From Goleter apudmare HA4340-LM2 (GTDB taxonomy: Bacteria; Cyanobacteriota; Cyanobacteriia; Cyanobacteriales; Nostocaceae), in contig JAHHHF010000109.1 in the NCBI GenBank assembly GCA_019359495.1, positions 1 through 60,030 on the forward strand: a DNA stretch of 60,030 nucleotides. The letters run 5' to 3'. Made by a program: the position numbers and the translations under genes. The notes under the pieces were generated by a model. It had not been told where the DNA came from. It saw only the letters and a list, made by a program, of their open reading frames with translations, and made no database searches. This document shows positions 32,977 to 41,227 of the stretch, one piece after another; position 1 is the stretch's first letter, and every line of letters starts with the position of its first letter.

Positions 32977-34158
32977 GTGACACTCCAAACACTCACAAAA
33001 TCAAAGCTTGCGGTTCAAGGGGTAGATGTACTCACGCCAGATGGCTGGGTGAAAGATGCCACAGTTTTAATTGATGCTGGGAAATTTATTAGCATTGACC
33101 AAACAAATAGCCCCAAAGGATTTGATGTAGTCAATGCCCAAGGGCTGCAAATGCTAGCAGGAATTATTGATTTACATGGTGATGCCTTTGAGCGGATGAT
33201 TTGTCCGCGTCCGGGGGTTCATTTTCCTTTAGAAATTGCGATCGCAGATAATGATCGCAACCTTTTAGCATCTGGAATTACCACCTTTTTCTGTTCCATC
33301 ACCGACTCCTATGAACCAGGTTTACGGAGTCGAGATTCTGCCCGTGCCTTAATTAACTTTATTTTGGGAGCAGGCAAACAGGTTTTAAACTGTAACCATT
33401 GCATTCATATCAGGCATGAAGAAGCCAATACCCAAGGACATCAAGAATTATGTGATTGGATGACATCTGGTAAAGTGCAAATTTTATCTATCAACGACCA
33501 CCTACCACCACCTGGAAATCACAAGAGATTGCACCGATACCTCAAAAGCGTGGGGCAAAGATCATCTATGTCCGTGCAGGAAATCGAAGAATTACTGAGC
33601 CAAGTCGCAGAACGGCGACACGAAGGATATGCACAAGTAGAAGAACTAGTAAATTTAGCTCACACTCACGGTATTACCTTGGCTTCCCACGATGATGATA
33701 CCCCAGAAAAAGTAGCACTCAGCCAACAACGCCAAGTAGCGATCGCAGAATTTCCTGCTGATGTCGCTTTAGCAACCCAATCCCGCGCCTATGGTGCAGC
33801 AGTCCTCATGGGTGCGCCTAACTTAGTGCGTGGCGGTTCCCATTTGGGTTTAATGAGTGTAGCGGAGGCGGCGAAACATGAGGTTTTAGACTGTCTTTGC
33901 TCAGATTATCACTATCCTTCCTTATTTCATGCCCCCTTTAAACTCCAAGAGTTAGGCTTAATGGATTTTGAGCAAGCATGGTCACTAGTTTCCAGCCGTC
34001 CCGCCACCGCCGCAGGAATCAGCGACAGTAAAGGTAAAATCGCCCCCGGACTAGACGCCGATTTTCTGTTGGTATCTCCTAATAATTCTCTACCGAATGC
34101 GATTTCTTCTGTTTATGTCTTAGGGCAAGAAGTCGCTCGCTACTCCACTAAAGGATAA
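32977..34158 (+). CDS. phnM: PhnM-family phosphonate metallohydrolase, copy 1
   Basis: A 393-residue amidohydrolase-fold enzyme. PhnM removes diphosphate from ribose methylphosphonate 5-triphosphate. Seen here: LLAGIIDLHGDAFERMICPR-like block with HxD-type metal ligands, SINDHLPPPGNH, TLASHDDDTPEKVALS and DFLLVSPNN near the end. It starts with GTG 32977 (MTLQTLTK). It differs from copy 2 (37452): DLHGDAFER here against ELHTDNLER there, so the two are anciently diverged. It pairs with the PhnZ-like gene downstream, suggesting it serves a side pathway. Confidence 0.87.
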   Translation: MTLQTLTKSKLAVQGVDVLTPDGWVKDATVLIDAGKFISIDQTNSPKGFDVVNAQGLQMLAGIIDLHGDAFERMICPRPGVHFPLEIAIADNDRNLLASGITTFFCSITDSYEPGLRSRDSARALINFILGAGKQVLNCNHCIHIRHEEANTQGHQELCDWMTSGKVQILSINDHLPPPGNHKRLHRYLKSVGQRSSMSVQEIEELLSQVAERRHEGYAQVEELVNLAHTHGITLASHDDDTPEKVALSQQRQVAIAEFPADVALATQSRAYGAAVLMGAPNLVRGGSHLGLMSVAEAAKHEVLDCLCSDYHYPSLFHAPFKLQELGLMDFEQAWSLVSSRPATAAGISDSKGKIAPGLDADFLLVSPNNSLPNAISSVYVLGQEVARYSTKG

Positions 34159-34259
34159 AGGCTCAACGTTCAAGTGAATACAAATGTAGAACAGGTCTAA
34201 AAATAATCCTCCATTGCCTATACCCTATTTTCCATACCCAATGCCCCATGCCCTAATTT

Positions 34260-34805
34260 ATGAAACCCACCCCAGAAGATATTATTCACCTATTTCACGA
34301 AAAAGGCTCCCAATTATATGGGTCTGAAGCCGTCAGTCAATTAGAACACGCCCTGCAATGTGCCACCTTAGCGGAAACAGAAGGAAAGAGCAAAGAATTA
34401 ATCACCGCTTGCTTACTGCATGATGTCGGACATCTCATCCATAACCTAGGCGAAAATCCCGCTACCCGTGGTATCGACGATCATCATGAACATCGCGCCA
34501 TACCTTTACTACGTCAGTTGTTCGGCCCCGGCGTCACCGAACCAATCCGGCTGCATGTCGCCGCCAAACGCTACCTTTGCTCAATTAATACCGAGTATTG
34601 GGAAAGCCTCTCCCCTGCATCCAAACGTAGCCTAGAACTACAAGGCGGCATATTTTCCCCACAAGAAGCAGACGCCTTCATTAATCAACCCCACGCCCAA
34701 GACGCCGTGCAACTCAGGATTTACGACGACCTAGCAAAACTCCCCAACTTCCAAACCCCCAACTTAAACCACTTCACCCAATATCTAACCACCGCCTTAA
34801 AATAA
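34260..34805 (+). CDS. PhnZ-like HD-domain phosphonate oxygenase
   Basis: A 181-residue HD-domain protein of the family associated with phosphonate degradation operons. PhnZ is a mixed-valent diiron oxygenase that cleaves the C-P bond of 1-hydroxyphosphonates. From memory of its structure its ligands are H34, H58, D59, H80, H104, D161 and substrate residues Y24, E27, H62, K108. Here the equivalent positions are H30, H54, D55, H76, H99, D156 and Y20, E23, H58, K103: a constant shift of 4, then 5. All are conserved. It lies between phnM1 and phnJ. No PhnY-type hydroxylase is in the window, so its hydroxyphosphonate must come from elsewhere. Confidence 0.88.
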   Translation: MKPTPEDIIHLFHEKGSQLYGSEAVSQLEHALQCATLAETEGKSKELITACLLHDVGHLIHNLGENPATRGIDDHHEHRAIPLLRQLFGPGVTEPIRLHVAAKRYLCSINTEYWESLSPASKRSLELQGGIFSPQEADAFINQPHAQDAVQLRIYDDLAKLPNFQTPNLNHFTQYLTTALK

Positions 34806-34868
34806 CTCCCACACTCCGCGCCCCTCCGCGCATCCCTCAGCGTTCCTCTGCGTTAAAAAAATCACCCC

Positions 34869-35780
34869 ATGTCCTCACCAGAAACAGGTTTCAACTTCGC
34901 CTACCTCGATGAGCAAACCAAACGCTCAATTCGTCGCGCCTTACTCAAAGCCGTCGCCATCCCCGGACATCAGATTCCCTTTTCTTCCAGAGAAATGCCC
35001 ATGTCTTACGGCTGGGGAACTGGCGGGATTCAAGTAACATCTGCCGTAATTGGTCAAACTGATGTATTAAAAGTCATTGACCAAGGTGCAGACGATACCA
35101 CCAACGCCGTCAACATTCGCCGCTTCTTCAAAAAAGTGTGTGGCGTCAAAACAACCGAACAAACACAAGCAGCAACTTTAATTCAGACACGCCACCGCAT
35201 CCCCGAAACACCACTCAGAGACGGACAAATTTTAGTTTACCAAGTCCCCATTCCTGAACCTCTGCGTTGGCTAGAACCCTCAGCCGTGGAAACCAGCAAA
35301 ATGCACGCCCTAGAAGAATACGGGCCGATGTACGTCAAACTTTACGAAGATGTCACCAAACATGGACACATCGCCACATCCTATGACTACCCAGTCATGG
35401 TACACGATCGCTATTTGATGAGTCCCAGTCCCATCCCCCGCTTTGACAACCCCAAAATGCAGATGAGTCCTGCACTCCAGTTATTTGGTGCTGGACGAGA
35501 AAAGCGTATCTACGCCATTCCCCCCTATACCAAAGTCCAAAGCCTCGACTTTGAAGACCATCCCTTCACCGTCGAACGCTGGGATCACGCCTGTGAATTG
35601 TGCGGTTCCACAGAAAGTTACCTCGACGAAGTAGTCATCGATGACCAAGGCGGGCGCATGTGGATTTGTTCAGACACAGATTACTGTAATCAGCGACAGG
35701 CTTCTCTGCGAGAGGCTGCGCTCAGTCCACAAGGGATGAGGGAGGTGGGGTTTCGACTTCGCTCAACCCCCCAAGAGTGA
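34869..35780 (+). CDS. phnJ: C-P lyase radical SAM subunit PhnJ
   Basis: A 303-residue enzyme that breaks the C-P bond by radical chemistry, releasing methane from methylphosphonate. The four key cysteines are C242, C245, C267 and C273 (HACELCGSTES and MWICSDTDYCNQRQ), spaced as in E. coli PhnJ. Other marks: GWGTGGIQVTSAVIG, GADDTTNAVNIRRFF and FEDHPFTVERWDHAC. The last ~25 residues after NQRQ (ASLREAALSPQGMREVGFRL and RSTPQE) are encoded by dispersed repeats of the CTGCGCTCAGTCC and TTCGACTTCGCTCAA types, not by the family. It lies 63 bases after the PhnZ-like gene. Confidence 0.95.
   Translation: MSSPETGFNFAYLDEQTKRSIRRALLKAVAIPGHQIPFSSREMPMSYGWGTGGIQVTSAVIGQTDVLKVIDQGADDTTNAVNIRRFFKKVCGVKTTEQTQAATLIQTRHRIPETPLRDGQILVYQVPIPEPLRWLEPSAVETSKMHALEEYGPMYVKLYEDVTKHGHIATSYDYPVMVHDRYLMSPSPIPRFDNPKMQMSPALQLFGAGREKRIYAIPPYTKVQSLDFEDHPFTVERWDHACELCGSTESYLDEVVIDDQGGRMWICSDTDYCNQRQASLREAALSPQGMREVGFRLRSTPQE
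35701..35776. repeat. dispersed repeats at the phnJ 3' end
   Basis: CTTCTCTGCGAGAGGCTGCG with CTCAGTCCAC, then TTTCGACTTCGCTCAACCCC, two members of the dispersed palindrome group, replace the normal end of phnJ. Confidence 0.6.
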
Positions 35781-35786
35781 TGAGGT

Positions 35787-35825
35787 GATTACCTATTCCC
35801 TATTGCCTGTTCCCTGTTCCCTTAA
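35787..35825. repeat. CCTATTG/CCTGTTC heptamer repeat
   Basis: TTACCTATTCCCTATTGCCT then GTTCCCTGTTCCC is a short tandem heptamer array in the phnJ-phnK gap. Related arrays occur at 50735-50758, 51703-51728 and 54556-54580. Confidence 0.55.
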
Positions 35826-35829
35826 AAAA

Positions 35830-36603
35830 ATGACCAAACCAATCTTACAAGTTCACCAATTAAGTAAATCCTACGGTGCGATTACAGCCTGCGATCGCAT
35901 TTCCTTTGACCTGTATCCTGGGCAAGTTTTGGGTATTGTCGGGGAATCTGGTTCAGGTAAGTCTACATTGCTCAGGACAATTGCCAATCACCTCACCATT
36001 GACCAAGGTAATGTTACTTATGTTAGCCGTAGCGGCGAACACTTAAATGTTACCCAACTTCCCGAACCAAAACGCCGTTGGTTGATGCGGACTGAGTGGG
36101 GCTTTGTCCAACAAAATCCCCGTGATGGTTTGCGGATGAAAGTCAGTGCAGGGGCGAACATCGGCGAACGCCTCTTGGATATAGGAGTGCGGAACTACGG
36201 CAAAATTCGCACCGAAGTAGCCCACTGGCTACAACAAGTCGAAATTGACCCCAGCCGGATGGATGACTTACCAGCACATTTCTCTGGCGGGATGCAACAA
36301 AGATTACAACTAGCCCGCGTCCTCGTCACCCGTCCCCAGTTAATACTCATGGACGAACCCACCGGAGGACTTGACGTTTCAGTCCAAGCCAAATTATTAG
36401 ACTTACTGCGATCGCTAGTCCGCAACTTTCACCTGAGTGCGATCGTCGTCACCCACGACATAGGCGTCGTCCGTCTCCTCGCCCATCGCCTCCTCGTCAT
36501 GCAACAAGGAAAAGTCGTCGAATCCGGCTTAACCGACCAAGTACTAGACGATCCCCAACATCCCTACACCCAGCTACTAGTCAGCGCCGCCCTAACACCA
36601 TAA
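35830..36603 (+). CDS. phnK: C-P lyase ABC-type protein PhnK
   Basis: A 257-residue ABC ATPase-like protein that docks on PhnJ in the C-P lyase complex rather than on a membrane permease. Walker A GESGSGKST, signature FSGGMQQRLQLAR, Walker B LILMDEPTGGLDVS and H-loop VTHDIGVV are intact; the family segment WGFVQQNPRDGLRMKVSAGA identifies PhnK. ATG 35830 (MTKPILQVHQLSKSYG) is the start. The open frame extends back to 35785, but those codons are a CCTATTGCCTGTTCCC heptamer repeat. Confidence 0.93.
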   Translation: MTKPILQVHQLSKSYGAITACDRISFDLYPGQVLGIVGESGSGKSTLLRTIANHLTIDQGNVTYVSRSGEHLNVTQLPEPKRRWLMRTEWGFVQQNPRDGLRMKVSAGANIGERLLDIGVRNYGKIRTEVAHWLQQVEIDPSRMDDLPAHFSGGMQQRLQLARVLVTRPQLILMDEPTGGLDVSVQAKLLDLLRSLVRNFHLSAIVVTHDIGVVRLLAHRLLVMQQGKVVESGLTDQVLDDPQHPYTQLLVSAALTP

Positions 36604-36683
36604 ATCCAAACCCTAACTAAAAACCCCACTTCCCTTCCACTCAAATTGCACTAATTTTCATAACGACTCGACATCAAAAACCT

Positions 36684-36726
36684 CAGCGTCCCTCTGCGCT
36701 TCCCTCAGCGTTCCTCCGCGTTTCAA
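36684..36726. repeat. CTCAGCGTTCCTCCGCGTT dispersed repeat
   Basis: CCTCAGCGTCCCTCTGCGCT then TCCCTCAGCGTTCCTCCGCG lies in the phnK-phnL gap. The same text is at 34810-34855 before phnJ. Confidence 0.6.
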
Positions 36727-36737
36727 CTCCAAAAAAT

Positions 36738-37448
36738 ATGGGCACTCACCATCACCCCCCCAACACCCTCCTCCATGTCGAAAATCTCCACAAAAGCTTC
36801 ACCCTGCACCAACAAGGAAACATCCACCTACCAGTACTCCAAGGTGTATCCCTCAGCGTCAACGCCGGCGAATGCGTAGCCCTATCCGGGACATCAGGCT
36901 CAGGAAAATCCACCTTCATGCGCTGTCTCTACGGTAACTACCGCACTGATCGCGGTGCCATTTGGGTCAAACATGAAAACAACTTGGTGGATTTATGTCA
37001 ACTTGCACCCCATGAAATCCTTGCTGTCAGACAAAAAACCATCGGCTACGTCAGCCAATTTTTACGCGCCATTCCCAGAGTACCCGCCCTGGAAGTAGCC
37101 GCCGAACCACTCTTAGAACTAGGGGTAGCAGCAGAAATTGCCTTCAATAGAGTCGAAGACTTATTCCAGCGCCTCAACCTTCCAGAAAGACTATGGCATC
37201 TTTCCCCCACTACCTTTTCTGGAGGAGAAAAACAGAGGGTGAATATTACCCGCGCCCTAGCAGTTAACTATCCGATTTTGCTCCTTGATGAACCCACCTC
37301 AGCCCTTGATGCAGTCAATCGCCAAGTAGTTATTGAACTGCTTGCAGAACTCAAAGCCCAAGGCTGTGCATTGATTGGTATTTTTCACGATGAAGAAGTG
37401 CGATCGCTACTCTGTAACCGGGAGTTAACCTTTGGTCAGGATAATTGA
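36738..37448 (+). CDS. phnL: C-P lyase ABC-type protein PhnL
   Basis: A 236-residue ABC ATPase-like protein of the C-P lyase system, required for phosphonate ribosylation with PhnGHI. Walker A GTSGSGKST, signature FSGGEKQRVNITR, Walker B ILLLDEPTSALDA and H-loop IFHDEEV are present; TIGYVSQFLRAIPRVPALEV is the PhnL identifying stretch. It ends 3 bases before phnM2, so the two are coupled. Confidence 0.93.
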   Translation: MGTHHHPPNTLLHVENLHKSFTLHQQGNIHLPVLQGVSLSVNAGECVALSGTSGSGKSTFMRCLYGNYRTDRGAIWVKHENNLVDLCQLAPHEILAVRQKTIGYVSQFLRAIPRVPALEVAAEPLLELGVAAEIAFNRVEDLFQRLNLPERLWHLSPTTFSGGEKQRVNITRALAVNYPILLLDEPTSALDAVNRQVVIELLAELKAQGCALIGIFHDEEVRSLLCNRELTFGQDN

Positions 37449-37451
37449 ACC

Positions 37452-38588
37452 ATGAAAGAGCAAGTTTACACCAACTATCGCCTGCAACTTCCCCAGGAGG
37501 AACTGCTAGGAACCCTCGTAGTGCGGGATGGATTGATTGCGGACATTCAGCCAGGGGTAGTAACTCATGGTGAAAATGGTCAAGGAGATTATCTCCTACC
37601 AGGGTTCATAGAACTGCACACCGACAACCTAGAACGCTGTATGTCTCCCCGTCCGGGGATTCGCTGGCCGCTAGAAGTAGCCGCCGTTTACCATGACCGA
37701 GATTTAGCCAGCGCGGGAGTGACAACTGTCTGTGATGCGATCGCCATTGGTGATATTGCGGCTGGTTCTCCCCGCTTAAGTAACTTCGCCCCGATGATTG
37801 ATGTCGTCTTTGCAGCACAAACAGCCGGACGTTTTTGTGTGGAACATCGCCTGCACCTACGCTGTGAATTAGCATTTGAACATGTTTATGAAATCACAGC
37901 AGAATATGCAGAGCATCCATTGTTATCCATGATTTCCTTGATGGATCATACCCCCGGTCAACGGCAATTTATCCAAATCGACAAATTCAAAGAATATTAC
38001 ATGGGTAAACATGGGGTGACAGCCCATCAAATCGAAGAGATGATCGTGGTTCGGCAACAAAAACAACAAATGTATGCCCAAAAAAACCGCCAAGCGCTAG
38101 TACAATTGACCAGAGCTAGAGGTATTTCCCTAGCCAGTCATGATGACGCCACAGTGGAACATGTCCAAGAAGCTGTAGAGGATGGAGTCATTTTAGCCGA
38201 GTTTCCCACAACCCTAGAAGCAGCCAAAGCCGCACACAAATCAGGCTTACAAGTATTGATGGGTGCGCCCAATTTAGTATTAGGTGGTTCTCATTCTGGT
38301 AATATTTCCGCAATGGAATTGGTATTGCAAGACTTAGTGGATGTGATTTCCTCTGACTACGTACCGCAAAGCTTATTGCAATCTCTGTTTATCGTTGCCC
38401 ACAAAACTGGTAAGCCGATTTACGAAGCCATGCGACTATTTACCAGTAACCCCGCAAAAGCCATTCATCTATTTAGCGATCGCGGTAGTCTGGAAGTAGG
38501 TAAAAGGGCTGATTTCATCACTGTACATGATGATGGTGTAGTACCACTCCTCAGAACGACTATCTGTCGAGGCGATCGCGTTGCTTAA
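37452..38588 (+). CDS. phnM: PhnM, ribose methylphosphonate triphosphate diphosphatase
   Basis: A 378-residue amidohydrolase-fold enzyme, the canonical PhnM by position after phnL. It shows YLLPGFIELHTDNLERCMSP, PRPGIRWPLEVAAVYHDRDL, SLMDHTPGQRQF, SLASHDDATVEHV and VISSDYVPQSLL, with the metal-binding His/Asp residues in place. It removes diphosphate from the ribosylated phosphonate before PhnJ acts. It is last in the operon. PhnN and PhnP, which would recycle the ribose phosphates, are not encoded nearby. Confidence 0.94.
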   Translation: MKEQVYTNYRLQLPQEELLGTLVVRDGLIADIQPGVVTHGENGQGDYLLPGFIELHTDNLERCMSPRPGIRWPLEVAAVYHDRDLASAGVTTVCDAIAIGDIAAGSPRLSNFAPMIDVVFAAQTAGRFCVEHRLHLRCELAFEHVYEITAEYAEHPLLSMISLMDHTPGQRQFIQIDKFKEYYMGKHGVTAHQIEEMIVVRQQKQQMYAQKNRQALVQLTRARGISLASHDDATVEHVQEAVEDGVILAEFPTTLEAAKAAHKSGLQVLMGAPNLVLGGSHSGNISAMELVLQDLVDVISSDYVPQSLLQSLFIVAHKTGKPIYEAMRLFTSNPAKAIHLFSDRGSLEVGKRADFITVHDDGVVPLLRTTICRGDRVA

Positions 38589-38668
38589 AGTCATTTCATG
38601 TTTAAAGAAATCATACCAATTCACCGAAATCTTGATACACATAGATTTTTCGTAGGGGCGCGGAGACC

Positions 38669-38728
38669 GCGCCCTCTCCAACATATCCGCGTCCTCTCCA
38701 ACATATCCGCGCCCTCTCCAACGTATTA
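38669..38728. repeat. three tandem 20-bp units
   Basis: GCGCCCTCTCCAACATATCC occurs at 38669-38688, 38689-38708 (one change) and 38709-38728 (ending GTATTA). The first unit is also the arm of a hairpin, GGGGCGCGGAGACCGCGCCC, just before it. It lies after the phn operon and may act as a transcription stop or be plain repeat expansion. Confidence 0.7.
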
Positions 38729-38906
38729 GTATGATTATTAAAGTGAAATAGTATTAGGTATAGGTATTGACAGTTTCTTGTAAATGTAACATCTGACTTT
38801 TGATTGAGTTTTACCTATCTGGAGAAAGAGGGTTAGCTCCGAGAGCGCACCGAGATAATAAAAATAATGATTTCTCATAAGCTCTCTAGAGAGTTGGAGT
38901 TAGCGT
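38729..38906. other. leader of the small repeat protein gene
   Basis: No gene is seen. TTGACA at ~38768 is a possible -35 element. GAGAGTTGGAGTTAGCGT ahead of 38907 contains the GGAG ribosome site. Confidence 0.4.
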
Positions 38907-39239
38907 ATGAAACGTTTAGCATCCCTCGCTATGGCGCTGTTTTTGGGCGCAACTTCTGTTGTTGGTGTAACTTCAGAAGCACAAGCTAATCCATATAGGG
39001 GATATGGTGGATATCAAACACCATATTCGCGCGATCGCGGCTACCGAAAACCAGGTCATTCCTACTACCAAAAACCAGGTCATTCCTACTACAAGAAACC
39101 AGGTCATTCCTACTACCAAAAACCCGGTTATCTACCCGGTAAAAGAGTTTATGCACCCGGATTCCGAGGTCATAGCGATCGTTGGAGAACAGATAGGGTA
39201 TACTCTCCTTACTATAGGTCACCAGGTTACTATCGGTAA
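38907..39239 (+). CDS. small secreted Tyr/Gly/Pro-rich repeat protein
   Basis: A 110-residue protein with a clear signal peptide (MKRLASLAMALFLGATSVVG, cleavage near AQA-N). The mature part is rich in Tyr, Gly, Pro and Arg and has three 8-residue repeats KPGHSYY(Q/K) at 48-71 plus a partial fourth (KPGYLPGK). The repeats are 24 bp units at 39048-39119, nearly identical, so the number can change by slippage. Composition suggests an extracellular or cell-wall matrix protein; the His and Tyr could bind metal. I know no family function. Confidence 0.75.
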   Translation: MKRLASLAMALFLGATSVVGVTSEAQANPYRGYGGYQTPYSRDRGYRKPGHSYYQKPGHSYYKKPGHSYYQKPGYLPGKRVYAPGFRGHSDRWRTDRVYSPYYRSPGYYR

Positions 39240-39290
39240 ATTCTCCAGTTCCACTTAAATCCTTAAAACCCTCGCTGAAAATCTCAAAAT

Positions 39291-39322
39291 AAAAAACACA
39301 TCAAAATTTTGGTGTGTTTTTT
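39291..39322. terminator. bidirectional terminator
   Basis: AAAAAACACA (39291-39300) pairs perfectly with TGTGTTTTTT (39313-39322) around TCAAAATTTTGG. With A on one side and T on the other it can stop transcription from both converging genes (38907 + and 39341 -). Confidence 0.8.
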
Positions 39323-39340
39323 CCTAAAATCTCTTGTTAG

Positions 39341-39868
39341 TCAATCAATATCTGTGATTAGTAATTGCCACTCAGTGACTACAGAGTCAGGTATCTTGAG
39401 CAACAACGGCTGATCAAAAGAGACGGGTACATATAGTTTCAAAGCACCAGTTGCTGACAATTTAGGCAAGACATCGGTTACGTCATACTCACCTACATTG
39501 TTAGCAGGCGCTGCACGTGCATAGACATCCGATGCACTCAAGATTTTTCCCTCAGCCGTGATTATTTCTAAAGATTTGGGGTGAACCAGTTCGGCGACAC
39601 CAGGAAACCCAACCAAGCGCAACCTTAATTCTTTCGCTACATTTTGATAGTTCTGTTTAAAGAGCAATACTTGCCAAGCATATCCTTGTTCATCTTTGAT
39701 AGATACTTGTGAGTGATAACGTAAGACGCTTGGGGAATCGTGATGTTGACGCAAAAGTGCGTAAGCTGCATTCACATCCCATCCATATGTAGTCAGAGTC
39801 ACCAGAATGACTAAGGCGCAGGGCCAGAAGAATTGTGAGAATTTATGTTTTATCCGGAACATAGTCAT
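39341..39868 (-). CDS. DUF3122 secreted protein
   Basis: A 175-residue DUF3122 protein, a cyanobacterial family of unknown role. An N-terminal membrane/signal segment (FFWPCALVILVTLTTYGWDV) is followed by the family core: ALLRQHHDSPSVLRYHSQVS, IKDEQGYAWQVLLFKQ, LRLRLVGFPGVAELVHPKSL and DVTDVLPKLSATGALKLYVP. It is predicted to act outside the cytoplasm. It is a single gene. Confidence 0.82.
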   Translation of the reverse strand: MTMFRIKHKFSQFFWPCALVILVTLTTYGWDVNAAYALLRQHHDSPSVLRYHSQVSIKDEQGYAWQVLLFKQNYQNVAKELRLRLVGFPGVAELVHPKSLEIITAEGKILSASDVYARAAPANNVGEYDVTDVLPKLSATGALKLYVPVSFDQPLLLKIPDSVVTEWQLLITDID

Positions 39869-40048
39869 ATTATTTCACATTTTCACCTCTAAGTACATGT
39901 GATTCAATATACTTTAAAAGTTCAATTAGTAATGGATTTCATGAGTTATGATAGGTTTAGTATTAAGCACTAAATTCCTGAAGATAAACCTAATAAAACT
40001 TTTAACACAAACTACATTAGGCGATCTAATCAAAATTTAATTTGAGAA

Positions 40049-41227
40049 TCATGGCGTAGAAAATTTATCCGTAGTATTTTCTAATAACAAGTCTACATTC
40101 ATTTGATTTAAATGCTTATCCTCTAATTCGTTAAGGTTCAAATTATTATTTGATGCCGCCTCATTATTCTCTATTAGCTGGGGCTGTAATGGTTGAGATG
40201 AAAACTGCAATAATTTCTGTTTCCAGTGTTCTACATTCTTATTTGCTTCCTTATATAAAAGACTTTCCTCACTAATTAAACTAGCTCTAGTAATTGCTAA
40301 CTGTAAAGATATTTCATCATTCTTTAAAGCCAATTTTTTAGCCTCTTGCAAATAAGAAGCATCCTCTGCAATTTCAATTTTGTTTTTAATAGTACTGATA
40401 AATTTCTGTGCTTGTTCATATTGTGTATCAGAGATGATTAGGTTAGCCTCATCAATTGCGGCTCTCATGTCATCAATCTTGCCAGAACTAGCTAGGATAC
40501 GAGCTTTCTTTAACTTCGCTACATCCTCTGCTTCTTGTGTTACCTGTAATTCTTGCATTAAGTCTACTTCTTGTATATTTATAGATTTAGCAAACTCTGT
40601 TTCTAAGCGTTTGCTCTCTTCATTTTTTTCTGTTACATCTTGGATGTAATGTACCAATTCTTGATATTTAGTGGTTGCCCAGTATTCATTATCTAACCTT
40701 CTTAACTCCTTAGCTTTACTTACAGCCAAGTACCAGCTATTTTTGTCATCTTGTCCTATGATTTCTTTGGCAGCTTGATTAATAGCTTCTGCTTGTGACC
40801 AAATAGATTTCCATTGCTGGATTTTCTTAAGCGCCGTCTGATGAGCAGCAACATTAACAGGAATCATATGAGCTATATCTACTGCCTTACTTAGTTCTCC
40901 AGATTGAGCAGCATTTTCACTGTAGTACAATATTTCCAAAGACCATTTATCTAGCAATTTTTGATTACGTAAAGGATTATCCTTGGGTAGACCATTGACT
41001 AATCTAATAGCTTGATGTAACTTTTCTATATCTTGTTCTGAAGCTAGCATAGTAGCACAGTAAAAAACTGAAGCAGCTTCTTGATTTGACGAAGATTCAG
41101 ATAAACAGTCAGGAAGTTCAGGAGATTGCATCAAGTTTCTTAACGCTCCTATCCCTAAAGCAATAGGTAGCAAGAGAATGACTGCACACCAATACCATTT
41201 AATCGGTTGTGTTGATTGAATATTCAT
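40049..41227 (-). CDS. membrane-anchored helical protein of unknown function
   Basis: A ~392-residue protein with an N-terminal membrane anchor (WYWCAVILLLPIALGIGALR) and a long alpha-helical body rich in Glu, Lys, Ala and Gln. The body shows loosely repeated helix pairs (EAEAINQAAKEIIGQ-, VAKLKKARILASSGKIDDMR, EAKKLALKNDEISLQLAITR), suggesting TPR-like or spectrin-like repeats with a scaffold role. ATG 41227 (MNIQS) is preferred; ATG 41251 adds 8 residues. I do not recognise a named family. It stands alone. Confidence 0.6.
   Translation of the reverse strand: MNIQSTQPIKWYWCAVILLLPIALGIGALRNLMQSPELPDCLSESSSNQEAASVFYCATMLASEQDIEKLHQAIRLVNGLPKDNPLRNQKLLDKWSLEILYYSENAAQSGELSKAVDIAHMIPVNVAAHQTALKKIQQWKSIWSQAEAINQAAKEIIGQDDKNSWYLAVSKAKELRRLDNEYWATTKYQELVHYIQDVTEKNEESKRLETEFAKSINIQEVDLMQELQVTQEAEDVAKLKKARILASSGKIDDMRAAIDEANLIISDTQYEQAQKFISTIKNKIEIAEDASYLQEAKKLALKNDEISLQLAITRASLISEESLLYKEANKNVEHWKQKLLQFSSQPLQPQLIENNEAASNNNLNLNELEDKHLNQMNVDLLLENTTDKFSTP

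Noticed and set aside
38669-39122. direct repeats that could suggest a CRISPR array
   Set aside because: The 20-bp and 24-bp units are contiguous without spacers, and the second set is in-frame protein repeats.
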